64,000 nt of DNA from Bacillota bacterium (GTDB lineage Bacteria > Bacillota_A > Clostridia > Lachnospirales > Lachnospiraceae): NCBI GenBank assembly GCA_023443625.1, contig JAEZTQ010000033.1, forward strand, positions 1-64,000, in the 5' to 3' direction. Positions 28,109 through 37,176 of the stretch are shown here, in pieces. Numbering within the stretch: position 1 is the stretch's first letter; every line of letters starts with the position of its first letter. The notes under the pieces were generated by a model. That model was given only the letters and a program-made list of their open reading frames with translations, did not search any database and was not told the origin of the DNA. Both the position numbers and the translations under genes were made by a program.

Positions 28109-28678
28109 TTATATATCTAATTTTAGCTGCATCTCTTCTTCTACTTCCAGCTTGAAATCCTCTATCTTCTCTGGATTTAAGACCGGTAGTGCCTCCAAAG
28201 ACGAAAGTCCAAAGTTACGTAAGAACTCCTCCGTTGTCCCAAAGAGGATTGGTCTACCCGGTGCATCCATTCTTCCCATCTCACACACCAGATTGTATTC
28301 CACCAGCTTATTTACCGCATGATCTGATTTAACTCCACGGATTGCTTCAATCTGAAGCTTGGTTATGGGCTGCTTGTATGCAATTATAGACAATGTCTCA
28401 AGAAGAACATCTGTTAGTACATGTTTTTTGGGTATATGAGTAATTTTAATTATTGTCTCATACATGGAAGGCTTGGTGCAGAGCTGATAAGCTCCGTTCA
28501 GCTCAATAATATAAATGCCATGTCCCTCATTCTCATATCTATCCATCATATTAGAGATGATTTTTCTAATGGTATCTACATCATGATCTAAGGCCCCGGC
28601 CAGACGTTCTATCTCCACTGCCTCTCCCATTGTAAATAAGATTGCTTCAATTTGCGCTTCTATCTGCATTATTTCCAT
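28109..28678 (-). CDS. scpB: Segregation and condensation protein B
   Basis: This encodes 189 residues. ScpB is a tandem winged-helix protein that dimerises and joins ScpA and SMC in the condensin-like complex that compacts and separates chromosomes. Family features are the N-terminal IEAILFTMGEAVEIERLA, the central LLETLSIIAYKQPITKLQIEAIRGVKSD and the end GRPILFGTTEEFLRNFGL. Its ATG shares one base with the scpA stop (TAATG), so translation is coupled. Confidence 0.95.
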   Translation of the reverse strand: MEIMQIEAQIEAILFTMGEAVEIERLAGALDHDVDTIRKIISNMMDRYENEGHGIYIIELNGAYQLCTKPSMYETIIKITHIPKKHVLTDVLLETLSIIAYKQPITKLQIEAIRGVKSDHAVNKLVEYNLVCEMGRMDAPGRPILFGTTEEFLRNFGLSSLEALPVLNPEKIEDFKLEVEEEMQLKLDI

Positions 28679-29454
28679 TAAAAGCCCGCCTCCTCCATTT
28701 GCATAATATCGGATGCAAGATATGAAATGATAATATCATCAAATAAGCATTCCTGTTCGATATTAATTCTTCCTATCTTAATAAGTTCCAGAATAGCAAG
28801 AAAAGTAACAATAGCCTCCATCTTCGTATGTTGCGCTTCTAATAAGCATCGAAATGAAAAGTTTCTATGTAACAACCCGTATTCCTGGATTTGAATAAAC
28901 TTCGCTCCCAGATTAATTTCTTCCCGCTCAATACGTCCAAAGGTACTACGAATTGGGTCAATCTTGTCCACCTGTTTTTTCATAATGGATCTAAATATGT
29001 CATGGAGCCTCGATAAGGTCAAGTCATTAAGAAGATCCTCCACTGGAATTTCTTCTTTAAAATCTGCTATTTCCTGGGGGATTGTGGGAGGTTTAAAGAG
29101 CATTCTTGATGCATCTAACTGCTTGTCCTTTAATTCTTCAGAGATATATTTATACATCTTATATTCCAATAATCTCTCTACCAGTTCTTGTCTTGGGTCA
29201 ATAATTTCCTCATCCTCATTCTCCTCCGGGGGAAGAAGCATTTTTGACTTTATATTAACCAAAGTAGCCGCCATGACAAGGAACTCACTCATAACATCCA
29301 AATCCTTGCTCTCCATATGGCGAATATACTCCAGATATTGCTCTGTTATTTCAATGATGGGTATATCATATATGTTTATTTTATTTTTATCAATCAAATG
29401 AAGCAATAGGTCCAGCGGCCCTTCAAATGCCTCAAGCTTAACGGGTATCCCCAT
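28678..29454 (-). CDS. scpA: Segregation and condensation protein A
   Basis: This encodes 258 residues from the ATG at 29454, chosen for the GGAGGG 6 bases upstream; an in-frame ATG 8 codons earlier lies inside that site's leader. ScpA is the kleisin of bacterial SMC. The N-terminal YDIPIIEITEQYLEYI region and LEAFEGPLDLLLHLI are family hallmarks. The C-terminal winged-helix part (EAIVTFLAILELIKIGRINIEQ) contacts the SMC head. It is followed directly by scpB. Confidence 0.95.
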   Translation of the reverse strand: MGIPVKLEAFEGPLDLLLHLIDKNKINIYDIPIIEITEQYLEYIRHMESKDLDVMSEFLVMAATLVNIKSKMLLPPEENEDEEIIDPRQELVERLLEYKMYKYISEELKDKQLDASRMLFKPPTIPQEIADFKEEIPVEDLLNDLTLSRLHDIFRSIMKKQVDKIDPIRSTFGRIEREEINLGAKFIQIQEYGLLHRNFSFRCLLEAQHTKMEAIVTFLAILELIKIGRINIEQECLFDDIIISYLASDIMQMEEAGF

Positions 29455-29489
29455 ATATTTCCCTCCGTTGGTTCCCAACCTATATTATT

Positions 29490-30401
29490 CTATTCCTCGC
29501 TTTTCATCTTTAGTAACACAATTTCTGGAGCATTAAATACTCTAGGCATCATGGAATGAGAGCCAAGTCCTCTTGATACCACCAGTTGCTGCCCTTTTTC
29601 TGTAAAATTACCTGCATTGTATTTTGGGAAAAATTTAACCTGAGGAGAGATTAGTCCTCCCACACCCGGTAATCTAATCAATCCACCATGGAGATGTCCC
29701 GAGATGGTTAAATCTGCGCCCCATTTGGCATATTCTTTAAAATATACGGGATTATGAGCAATTAGAATCTGATAATCCTCATTCCTTACCTCACCTACTA
29801 AGTCTGCTAAGTATCCCTCTTCCATAGCAGGATTATTTTGCCGAGTAAAAAATTCTCGTCCAATTGATAGACCAGTAATCGATACTTTTTCATTTTTTCT
29901 ATGAATCTTCGTACTTTTATTATCAAGAAAAATCACACCCAGATCCAGCAGTTTCCTTCTGAACTCAAACCATGTTTCCCTGATTGCAATCTGTTTTAAA
30001 ACATTGCTGTCTTTGTCTTTTGTATGCCTTTTACTTAGTTGTTTATCCAGTCTTTGCTCATGATTACCATATGCATAATATATGGTATATTTTCTTGCAA
30101 GCTTTTCAATAAGACTAAAGGCATTACTAGGATAACAACTATTTTGTTTATTAATCATATCGCCTGCAATAATAATATAATCAGGGGATAAGCTTTCAAT
30201 TTTCTTAACCAATCTCTCATTATGATTACCGAACTTGTAATTATGAAGGTCTGACAAAACAACAAAATTAGTATTGTCAAACTCTATTGGAAGCTTCTTA
30301 GATGCGACAATGTATTTTGTAACAATAAGCCTTTTCTGTTCGATTATGGTCCATAAGACAATAAGAAGTATAATCACTAGTATGATATCAGTTTTTTGCA
30401 T
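29490..30401 (-). CDS. Membrane-anchored metallophosphoesterase
   Basis: This encodes 303 residues from the ATG at 30401, where GAAAGGAG sits 5 bases upstream; an earlier in-frame ATG lacks a site. An N-terminal helix (about 4-20) anchors a calcineurin-like phosphoesterase: LSDLHNYKFG (D-x-H), IIAGDMINK (GD), YGNHEQRL (GNHE), LIAHNP and SGHLHGGLIRLPG (GHxH). The group resembles YkoQ/YaeI-type enzymes acting on lipid-linked or outer-surface phosphates. It lies between the carboxypeptidase and scpA genes, 35 bases before scpA. Substrate is not known. Confidence 0.88.
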   Translation of the reverse strand: MQKTDIILVIILLIVLWTIIEQKRLIVTKYIVASKKLPIEFDNTNFVVLSDLHNYKFGNHNERLVKKIESLSPDYIIIAGDMINKQNSCYPSNAFSLIEKLARKYTIYYAYGNHEQRLDKQLSKRHTKDKDSNVLKQIAIRETWFEFRRKLLDLGVIFLDNKSTKIHRKNEKVSITGLSIGREFFTRQNNPAMEEGYLADLVGEVRNEDYQILIAHNPVYFKEYAKWGADLTISGHLHGGLIRLPGVGGLISPQVKFFPKYNAGNFTEKGQQLVVSRGLGSHSMMPRVFNAPEIVLLKMKSEE

Positions 30402-30548
30402 GCTGACTCCTTTCAGACGATAAACCATATAAATTGATTGCCCTAAAGAGAAGGCTTTCCATACCCATACCTATTATAATATACTAGTTAGCAGGTAAAG
30501 TGTCAATAAATTGCTTTCCCTAGTCTTTGAGATTTTATCTTTCATAAC

Positions 30549-30600
30549 AAAAAGCACGGGGAAATTATTAGGATTTTATCCAATTTACCCCGTACCTTTT
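30549..30600 (-). terminator. Terminator-like hairpin after the second carboxypeptidase gene
   Basis: On the minus strand ACGGGGTAAATT pairs with AATTTCCCCGT around a loop and is followed by GCTTTTTG. It is 14 bases past the stop, so the downstream phosphoesterase-scpAB genes may be a separate unit or partly read through. Confidence 0.7.
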
Positions 30601-30613
30601 ATATATATTATAT

Positions 30614-31846
30614 TTATTTAGAACTCATAAAATATCGTTTTAATACTTTAATAAATATGTCTTTATAGCCTGCTTTATCAATTGCTTCTGAGGCAAGAAT
30701 ATCGATACTTCCGATTTTGTCATTATCATAATAGTAGATTATTTCACCAATCTTATCATTCACTCCAACAGGTGCAGGAACTTCCTCGTAGAGCACTACT
30801 TCCTTCCTAATATTCTCAGGGGAACTTCCTTTCGTACATAGATAGGAGAATTTACTCCCAATCTTCCCGGACACTGTGTCAAGAATACCCTTGGTTACTT
30901 TTACTGGGGTTAGCATTGTATCTGTGTTATCATCTGAATAGATGCTGTAATTTGCAAATCCATAGTTCAATAGTTTTGTCGCCTCCGCAAATCTTGTTTT
31001 TGTATCCGGAGCAGCCATGATTACAGCTATCAAATCCATATTCTTGCGATTGGCTGATGCGGATAGGCAATATTTTGCTAAACCAGTAGATCCGGTTTTT
31101 AAACCAGTAATTCCGTCATAGAATCGAACCAGTTTATTTGTATTGGTTAAACCAAATTCCGTCTGACCTTTTTTGGTTGTATGTATAATGGTGTCCATCC
31201 AAACTGTAGCATATTTACTGATTTGTGGATATTTTGTTATAAGCTCCTTTGACATTAAGGCCACATCGTAAGCAGAGGAATAATGGTTGTCAATATCCAA
31301 CCCGCAGCTATTTACAAAATTTGTATTATTCATACCTAACTCTTTCGCTCTTTTGTTCATCATGGAGACAAACTCTTCCTCGGAACCGTGTATAAACTCC
31401 GCCATGGCAACACAGGCGTCATTAGCACTGGCAATACTGATGCACTTTATCATAGTATTAACATCCTGCACCTCATTAGGCTCTAGATAAACCTGAGACC
31501 CCCCCATGGAGGCGGCATGCTCACTGACGCTGACTTCATCGGTAAGTTTTATCTTTCCAGCATCCAGGGCTTCAAATATCAATAATAGGGTCATGATTTT
31601 TGTAATGCTTGCTGGTTTTAAACGTTCATCCTTATTTTTCTCAAAGAGTATTCTACCTGTGGAACCTTCCATCAAAATTGCAGAAGTAGAGCCAAGCTCC
31701 ATCTTCGATTCTACCGCTGCTGTGACAGTTACAGCTGCTTCACCTTTTGTGATGAGATCTTGATTATACCCTGCTTTAGTAGTAGAAGGAAATAGTAAAA
31801 ATAACAGCAGAGAACATAAAAGTATAATCGATATTATCTTTCTCAA
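30614..31846 (-). CDS. dacF: D-alanyl-D-alanine carboxypeptidase (S11 family)
   Basis: This encodes 410 residues. A signal peptide (about 1-25) precedes the S11 catalytic domain with Ser80-x-x-Lys83 (KPASITKIMT), SAN (IASANDACV) and KTG (GLKTGSTGLAK). A C-terminal beta domain (about 290-385) and an amphipathic tail (FIKVLKRYF) fit DacF/PBP5 membrane association. It trims pentapeptides in peptidoglycan. dacF is the likely counterpart because of its length and placement near scpA/scpB, spoIIM and xerD, as seen in many Firmicutes. It is distinct from the paralogue at 12840-14174, which has the long charged linker. Confidence 0.9.
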   Translation of the reverse strand: MRKIISIILLCSLLLFLLFPSTTKAGYNQDLITKGEAAVTVTAAVESKMELGSTSAILMEGSTGRILFEKNKDERLKPASITKIMTLLLIFEALDAGKIKLTDEVSVSEHAASMGGSQVYLEPNEVQDVNTMIKCISIASANDACVAMAEFIHGSEEEFVSMMNKRAKELGMNNTNFVNSCGLDIDNHYSSAYDVALMSKELITKYPQISKYATVWMDTIIHTTKKGQTEFGLTNTNKLVRFYDGITGLKTGSTGLAKYCLSASANRKNMDLIAVIMAAPDTKTRFAEATKLLNYGFANYSIYSDDNTDTMLTPVKVTKGILDTVSGKIGSKFSYLCTKGSSPENIRKEVVLYEEVPAPVGVNDKIGEIIYYYDNDKIGSIDILASEAIDKAGYKDIFIKVLKRYFMSSK

Positions 31847-31961
31847 ATTAACCTCAATTCTGCCGTAGCCTCGGCAAAAATGTATTATTACTATTTTAAT
31901 CCATGCCTTAGGATTTTAGACCAATCCTTCGTATAAATTCCTTTAATTTTTATCATTTACT

Positions 31962-32534
31962 TCATTTAACAGTAACAATGCATTTTAAGGTTTTTCCTTT
32001 TATTCTTCCTGTGATAGTCGTCCGTCCTTTCCTTTTAGCTTTTACCTTACCAAAGATATTTACTGTAGCAACGGCTTTATTACTACTTTTCCAGCTTACC
32101 AGACTTCCCTTTCCTTTAACTTTAAGTCCATAACTATGACCCGTTTTCAACTCCAATGTATCCTTGTTAATATCAATAACATATACCCGACATTTTAGTT
32201 CTTTATCATTTACCCGTGCAATTATGAAAGCCTTTCCTGTATTATAAGCGAATACCCTTCCATTAAAATTAACCCCTGCAACTTTAAAATCTGTAGAGTA
32301 AAACTTAACCCTTTTATTTATACCATAGACAAACAAATGGGCCTCTTCCCCCTTTAGCATATACAGCTCCTGCTTGTTTAAATGGAGGGATAAGGGTAAA
32401 TTTATGGATTTACGGTAAAATAAAGAGGAGTTTTCATAAAGAAAATACAGTATTATAAATAAAATTAATAGGATCACAAAACCTTTATAAATCTTGCATA
32501 TTGGCGGATTTTTATCACAGCAATTCTTCCTCAT
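31962..32534 (-). CDS. Membrane-anchored Ig-like (Big_2-type) domain protein
   Basis: This encodes 190 residues from the ATG at 32534, chosen for AAGGAG 9 bases upstream. A Cys-containing cytoplasmic N-terminus (MRKNCCDKNPPIC) leads to one membrane helix (about 20-38). Two short Ig-like units follow: LYMLKGEEAHLFVYGINK.. and LVSWKSSNKAVATVNIFGKV..GRTTITG, the second a typical bacterial Ig-like fold. It is probably exposed on the outer face of the membrane. No enzymatic domain is visible and function is unknown. It is monocistronic, between the pyrimidine phosphorylase and dacF. Confidence 0.7.
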   Translation of the reverse strand: MRKNCCDKNPPICKIYKGFVILLILFIILYFLYENSSLFYRKSINLPLSLHLNKQELYMLKGEEAHLFVYGINKRVKFYSTDFKVAGVNFNGRVFAYNTGKAFIIARVNDKELKCRVYVIDINKDTLELKTGHSYGLKVKGKGSLVSWKSSNKAVATVNIFGKVKAKRKGRTTITGRIKGKTLKCIVTVK

Positions 32535-32699
32535 AGAATTTATCTCCTTCATTATACCAACATTGCTCACTAAGATACTAGAAATCACTTTAGTCCAATT
32601 GAATAAATTAATTAAGATTAACTTCTAATTCTATCTTATGAGGCAGATTGGTAAAATTGAATGTGATTTTTCGCCACGAATACAAATCATCCTACCTAC

Positions 32700-34025
32700 T
32701 TATATTATTTCAACACCTTCTTTTGTTACAATGGCATAGACATATTTCATCTGCTCAGGTTTTTCTTCGCTAATAACATATGCTTCTTCTAAACGCTTCT
32801 TTGCTTCCTCCATTCTATTCTCATCATTGGCATACAAAATGGCTAAGACATCCCCTGGCTTTACCTGATCTCCTAGTTTCTTAACCATTTTAATACCCAC
32901 ACTAAGATCAATAATACTATCCTTGGTTTCTCTTCCACCTCCAAGAAGTAAGGCACTCATTCCAACCTCTTCCGTCTCAATGGCAGCCACATAACCAGAG
33001 GTCTTCGCAACTAAATTCTCTTCTATCTGGGCTTTTTTAAAACTCTCTGTGTCATAAACCCCTTCACTATTGCCACCTTGGGCAGCTATAAATTCCCCAA
33101 ATTTATTCAGAGCACTTCCCTCAGCGATTGTCTTATTTAATAATTCCTTGGCTTCTTCTAGAGAGGTTGCTTTCTCAGCTCCAACCAGCATAAAGGCGGC
33201 TAATGTCATACTAACCTCTAATAAATCCTTAGGCCCATTTCCCTTTAAGGTATCGATAGCTTCTACTACTTCTAAGGTATTGCCTATATAATGACCCAGG
33301 GGTTGATTCATATCTGTAATTACTGCATAGGTTTTCTTGCCAGCAATGGTTCCTATTTGGACCATCTCTTTTGCCAGGGCAAGGGAATCGTCAAAGCTTT
33401 TCATGAAAGCCCCGCTGCCAGTCTTAACATCCAGAACTATAACATCGGAACCCGAGGCAAGCTTCTTACTCATAATACTGCTGGCAATTAAGGAGATATT
33501 ATCCACCGTAGCTGTTACATCCCTAAGGGCATAAATCTTCTTATCAGCAGGTGCTAGATTAGCTGTCTGACCTACAATAGCCATTTTAACCCTATTAACA
33601 TTATTAACAAATTCTTCAGTGGTAATAGAGGTAGAAAAGCCAGGGAAGCTTTCCAGTTTATCAATGGTTCCTCCTGTATGTCCCAGTCCTCGTCCTGACA
33701 TCTTAGCTACGGGAACCCCTAGGGCAGCTACCATTGGGCTAAGTACAAGAGAGGTCTTATCACCCACACCACCGGTACTATGCTTATCTACTTTAATTCC
33801 ATGAATCTGAGATAAATCTAATAAGTCACCACTATGGGCCATGGCCACTGTAAGAGCCGCTGTCTCCTCATGGTCCATTCCGTTAAGGCATATGGCCATT
33901 AATAAAGCAGACATCTGATAATCTGGAATAGAACCATTGGTATATCCATCTACTGCAAATTTGATCTCCTCATTGTTTAATCTTCCTTTATTTTTCTTCT
34001 TATTTATTACATCATACATTTTCAT
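32700..34025 (-). CDS. pdp: Pyrimidine-nucleoside phosphorylase
   Basis: This encodes 441 residues. It phosphorolyses uridine and thymidine to base and (deoxy)ribose-1-phosphate. The family signature for thymidine/pyrimidine-nucleoside phosphorylases is seen in SGRGLGHTGGTIDKLES, the phosphate-binding KHSTGGVGDKTSL lies near residue 85, and the C-terminal lobe carries GGGRETKDSIID. AGGGGG precedes the ATG. Length and sequence fit the Bacillus Pdp type rather than mammalian-like enzymes. It stands apart from its neighbours, with nothing nearby pointing to a wider nucleoside operon. Confidence 0.92.
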   Translation of the reverse strand: MKMYDVINKKKNKGRLNNEEIKFAVDGYTNGSIPDYQMSALLMAICLNGMDHEETAALTVAMAHSGDLLDLSQIHGIKVDKHSTGGVGDKTSLVLSPMVAALGVPVAKMSGRGLGHTGGTIDKLESFPGFSTSITTEEFVNNVNRVKMAIVGQTANLAPADKKIYALRDVTATVDNISLIASSIMSKKLASGSDVIVLDVKTGSGAFMKSFDDSLALAKEMVQIGTIAGKKTYAVITDMNQPLGHYIGNTLEVVEAIDTLKGNGPKDLLEVSMTLAAFMLVGAEKATSLEEAKELLNKTIAEGSALNKFGEFIAAQGGNSEGVYDTESFKKAQIEENLVAKTSGYVAAIETEEVGMSALLLGGGRETKDSIIDLSVGIKMVKKLGDQVKPGDVLAILYANDENRMEEAKKRLEEAYVISEEKPEQMKYVYAIVTKEGVEII

Positions 34026-34238
34026 AATGAAATCCCCCTAATATTTATCCTACTATCTTTACTTATTATTCAAAAAATTAATTATAATATACAATAAATT
34101 AACTTTATTAGCAAATATATCTTGCCCGGTTTGTGTAAGTACTCAATGGCAAATCTCCGACTTATCAAAGGATTTTATGTCAGCAACCCATCCTAGAAGG
34201 ATACAGCAAAAATAATCAGCCGGGAAGACAAATCAGTT

Positions 34239-34288
34239 ACGAAAATAATCAAGGGTCAATTCAGACGAAAATAATCAAGGGCCAATTC
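34239..34288 (+). repeat. Two 24-base direct repeats directly upstream of the DAHP synthase promoter
   Basis: ACGAAAATAATCAAGGG followed by (T/C)CAATTC occurs at 34239-34262 and 34265-34288, a 26-base period with one mismatch. A degenerate third AAAATAATCA lies at 34209-34218. The second copy ends 3 bases before the -35 box, so an operator or activator site is plausible. Confidence 0.6.
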
Positions 34289-34291
34289 CCC

Positions 34292-34320
34292 TTGACTTAC
34301 TATGAAAAACAAGATACAAT
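34292..34320 (+). promoter_or_regulatory. Sigma-A promoter of the DAHP synthase gene
   Basis: TTGACT (34292-34297) and TACAAT (34315-34320) are 17 bases apart. The leader is only about 25 bases, which leaves no room for a T-box or attenuator. Confidence 0.8.
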
Positions 34321-34352
34321 AAATCAACAAAATTTGAGGGAGACAAGAAAAA

Positions 34353-35384
34353 ATGAGTTTTAAATTTATCAAGGAAGTTATATCCCCGGAGGATTTGGTA
34401 CAGGCATACCCCATGCCTGCAAGAGATGTCCTTCGTAAAAAGGATAGAGATAAACAGATAAAAGATGTAATTACCGGTGCATCTGACAAATTCCTCGTTA
34501 TCATTGGACCCTGTTCTGCCGATAACGAAGACGCTGTATGCGACTATATTTTACGACTTGCTAAGGTACAGGAAAAGGTTGCTGACAAAGTAATATTAAT
34601 ACCTCGTATCTATACCAATAAGCCTCGAACTACCGGTGAAGGCTATAAGGGAATTGTGCACCAGCCTGATCCAGAGAAAGAGCCTGATTTACAGGAAGGC
34701 TTAATTGCTATGAGAAAGATGCACCTTCGCGCCATTGCTGAAAGTGGTTTAACTGCTGCTGATGAGATGCTATACCCTGAGAACTGGCCCTACGTAGAGG
34801 ATATCCTTTCCTATGTTGCCGTCGGAGCACGCTCCGTGGAAGATCAACAACATCGTTTAACCATCAGTGGCATGGATGTACCTGCTGGAATGAAGAATCC
34901 TACAAGTGGAGATTTTTCTGTTATGTTAAATTCCGTTGTTGCTGCTCAGGCAAGCCACACCTTCTTATATCGTACCTGGGAAGTTACAACCTCTGGTAAC
35001 CCTTTAGCACATACTGTTTTAAGAGGTGCAGTCAATAATTTAGGACAATCCATCCCCAATTATCATTATGAGGATCTAAATCTTCTCTTTTCCATGTATA
35101 ACGAGCGTGACCTAGTTAATCAAGCAACAATTATTGATGCTAACCACGCCAACTCCAACAAGCAATTCATGGAACAGACTCGTATTGTTAAGGAAGTTCT
35201 CCATAGTAGAAAGTTATCCCCTGACATTGCAAAGATGGTTAAGGGTGTAATGATTGAAAGCTACATTGAGGGTGGATGCCAAAAAGTACATGAGCATATT
35301 TATGGTAAATCCATAACAGATGCCTGCCTAGGCTGGGAAGATTCTGAGAGACTGATTTATACTATCGCTGATAATATTTACTAA
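34353..35384 (+). CDS. aroF: 3-deoxy-7-phosphoheptulonate (DAHP) synthase, AroF/G/H type
   Basis: This encodes 343 residues, the length of E. coli-type class I-alpha enzymes. It condenses phosphoenolpyruvate and erythrose-4-phosphate, the first step of aromatic amino acid synthesis. Visible motifs are VIIGPCSADNED, PRTTGEGYKGI (PEP site), GARSVEDQQHR, NPTSGDF, DANHANSN (metal site) and MIESYIEGG. Allosteric control in this class uses the N-terminal segment and a side pocket rather than an ACT domain, and none is present here. GAGGGAG precedes the ATG. It is monocistronic. The F/G/H subtype, meaning which amino acid inhibits it, cannot be decided from sequence. Confidence 0.93.
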   Translation: MSFKFIKEVISPEDLVQAYPMPARDVLRKKDRDKQIKDVITGASDKFLVIIGPCSADNEDAVCDYILRLAKVQEKVADKVILIPRIYTNKPRTTGEGYKGIVHQPDPEKEPDLQEGLIAMRKMHLRAIAESGLTAADEMLYPENWPYVEDILSYVAVGARSVEDQQHRLTISGMDVPAGMKNPTSGDFSVMLNSVVAAQASHTFLYRTWEVTTSGNPLAHTVLRGAVNNLGQSIPNYHYEDLNLLFSMYNERDLVNQATIIDANHANSNKQFMEQTRIVKEVLHSRKLSPDIAKMVKGVMIESYIEGGCQKVHEHIYGKSITDACLGWEDSERLIYTIADNIY

Positions 35385-35521
35385 TCTATTCAGTACATTT
35401 TATCTCTCCTGATCTCCTCCCAAATTACATTCCTGGGTCATTCATATTATTTAAGCCGATGAGGATCATAAAGCTGTGCAGGGAAGTTTATAAATCCTAA
35501 GCCGTCCAAGAGAATATAGAT

Positions 35522-36397
35522 CTAAGCTCTTGGATGGGTATTCATATAGACTTCCCTGCTGTTTTTATACCCTTTTGACAGATACAACTGGGTTGTGGTG
35601 ATATCAGCATGACCCAGAAACTCCTGTACACTACCTAAATCAGCACCATTTTCAATCAAATGCGCAGCAAAGGAATGACGTAAGGCATTGGGATTTATAT
35701 TACCTAGTCCAGCAGACCTGGCATAAGACTTAAGTATCTTCCATAAGCCCTGCCTGCTAAGGGGCTCACCTGAAGCATTTAGAAAGAGAAAGTCATTGGT
35801 ATTACCTTTATCAAAATAATCGGACCTTACCTTTAAATAATCCTGTAATGCAGTCTTTGCTGTTTTTCCAAAAGGAATTACACGTTCTCTTTTCTCCCTG
35901 CAGGAAATATATTTAGCTGGCATATTAACATCCAATAGCTTAAGGGAAATTAGTTCCGATACTTTAATTCCCGTCGCATATAATAGCTCCAGAATAGCTC
36001 TGTCTCTAAGTCCCTTACTGGTTTTTAAATCCGGCAAATTAAGGAGTTTATCTACAGAGGCTTCTTCTATTATCTGGGGCGCTTTTTTATGAACCTTGGG
36101 GAGCTTAATTCGTTCTGTGGGATCTCCCTGCATAATACCTTGCTTAATTAAATACAATATAAAGGCCTTCATTGCTGCTATATTTCTTGATACCGATGCA
36201 GGCGATAAATCCTTTTCCAACATAAGTATATAGGAATTCAAGCTAGTCTCACTTATTTTTGTAACCGAGTTGATATCTTGCTTTTCAAAGAATAATTGAA
36301 GTTTTTTTAAATCATTTTGATAAGCTTGCAGAGTATTTTTTGATGCATGCTTAACTTCCTGCAGATATATCATGAAGTCATTGAAATAATCTTCCAT
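35522..36397 (-). CDS. xerD: XerD-like tyrosine recombinase with altered catalytic residues
   Basis: This encodes 291 residues in XerC/D layout: a SAM-like N-terminal domain (1-85) and a catalytic domain ending in the XerD-like NTHPRA. Neighbours spoIIM and an ADP-ribose pyrophosphatase gene match the usual clostridial and Bacillus xerD context. The catalytic set is abnormal. The first Arg is Lys145 (YATGIKVSEL; usual form TGLRxSEL). The His of the HxLR box is Asn237 (NPNALRHSF). The beta-hairpin Lys position reads CREKRER. Arg240, His263 (LGHADI) and the nucleophile Tyr272 are intact. It could be impaired, work only with a partner, or be diverged. GGAGG precedes the ATG. Confidence 0.85.
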   Translation of the reverse strand: MEDYFNDFMIYLQEVKHASKNTLQAYQNDLKKLQLFFEKQDINSVTKISETSLNSYILMLEKDLSPASVSRNIAAMKAFILYLIKQGIMQGDPTERIKLPKVHKKAPQIIEEASVDKLLNLPDLKTSKGLRDRAILELLYATGIKVSELISLKLLDVNMPAKYISCREKRERVIPFGKTAKTALQDYLKVRSDYFDKGNTNDFLFLNASGEPLSRQGLWKILKSYARSAGLGNINPNALRHSFAAHLIENGADLGSVQEFLGHADITTTQLYLSKGYKNSREVYMNTHPRA

Positions 36398-36459
36398 TTT
36401 TTACCTCCTTGATTTACAAAAATCAGTAAAATAAATTCCTTATCTGACTTAACAATAGT

Positions 36460-37071
36460 TTAGGCAAAGGATTCAAGTACTTTCTTTAACAAATAGGCTC
36501 CTGGATAAGCTTCAAGAAAGCTTGCTATAAGTAAGGCAAGGGCCAAAAGCAAAAGCAAAAAGAAATTCCCTTTCAGAAGCTTTGTTATTCCTCCAAAATT
36601 ATTACGATTTTCGCTATATATGGTTCTGCATAATTCAAACCCCTTATAGAGACAGACTAAAGATATTGGCAGGTATAAAAGACCCTGGGGAAATACATAT
36701 ACCACTACCAATAGCATACCTTTAAAGCCATACTGCAGGGTTACAACAGAGATAAAAAAACCTGCAAAAAAACCGTAGGACGTAATCTTAAAGGCCATAT
36801 AAGGGATACCTAGAATAGTAATGCTTAGGAGCCAGAAAATTGCAAAATCACCAAAGTTCTTCCCTAGAACATATTGAAATAGTCCAAGATAGTCTATGTC
36901 CCCCAAGGTAATTTTCCCAAATATATTCGTTTCATAGCTTTGTAATTGACCCATATAATTATCACGAAATATATTTGCACATAACACTCCAAGAAACACA
37001 CCGAACACTAATAGGAATATGGATATCTGTATAACATTTAGTTTATTAAGTTGTAATTTGAGCTGCTTCAT
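36460..37071 (-). CDS. spoIIM: Stage II sporulation protein M
   Basis: This encodes 203 residues with five or so membrane helices. With SpoIID and SpoIIP, SpoIIM forms the machine that remodels septal peptidoglycan for engulfment in sporulating cells. The N-terminal helix, the FGDFAIFWLLSITILGIPYMAFKITSYG region split by short loops, the VFPQGLLYLP turn and the C-terminal Leu-rich helix are family-like. It sits between xerD and the nudix gene. Its presence supports a spore-forming host. Confidence 0.9.
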   Translation of the reverse strand: MKQLKLQLNKLNVIQISIFLLVFGVFLGVLCANIFRDNYMGQLQSYETNIFGKITLGDIDYLGLFQYVLGKNFGDFAIFWLLSITILGIPYMAFKITSYGFFAGFFISVVTLQYGFKGMLLVVVYVFPQGLLYLPISLVCLYKGFELCRTIYSENRNNFGGITKLLKGNFFLLLLLALALLIASFLEAYPGAYLLKKVLESFA

Positions 37072-37176
37072 TCATAAACCTGCCTATCATTTTATGTATA
37101 TAAAATAGATATGACAGAAAACAAAAAATAGAACAAGCTAATCTTATACAGTTAAATTACCAAATTTTCACTATTA

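Noticed and set aside
34026..34352. T-box or attenuator upstream of DAHP synthase
   Set aside because: The promoter sits about 30 bases before the start, so the upstream DNA is not transcribed as leader.
35522..36397. Tyrosine recombinase as integrase of a mobile element
   Set aside because: Length, HPRA ending and the spoIIM/nudix neighbours fit a chromosomal Xer protein; no attachment repeats or cargo are visible.
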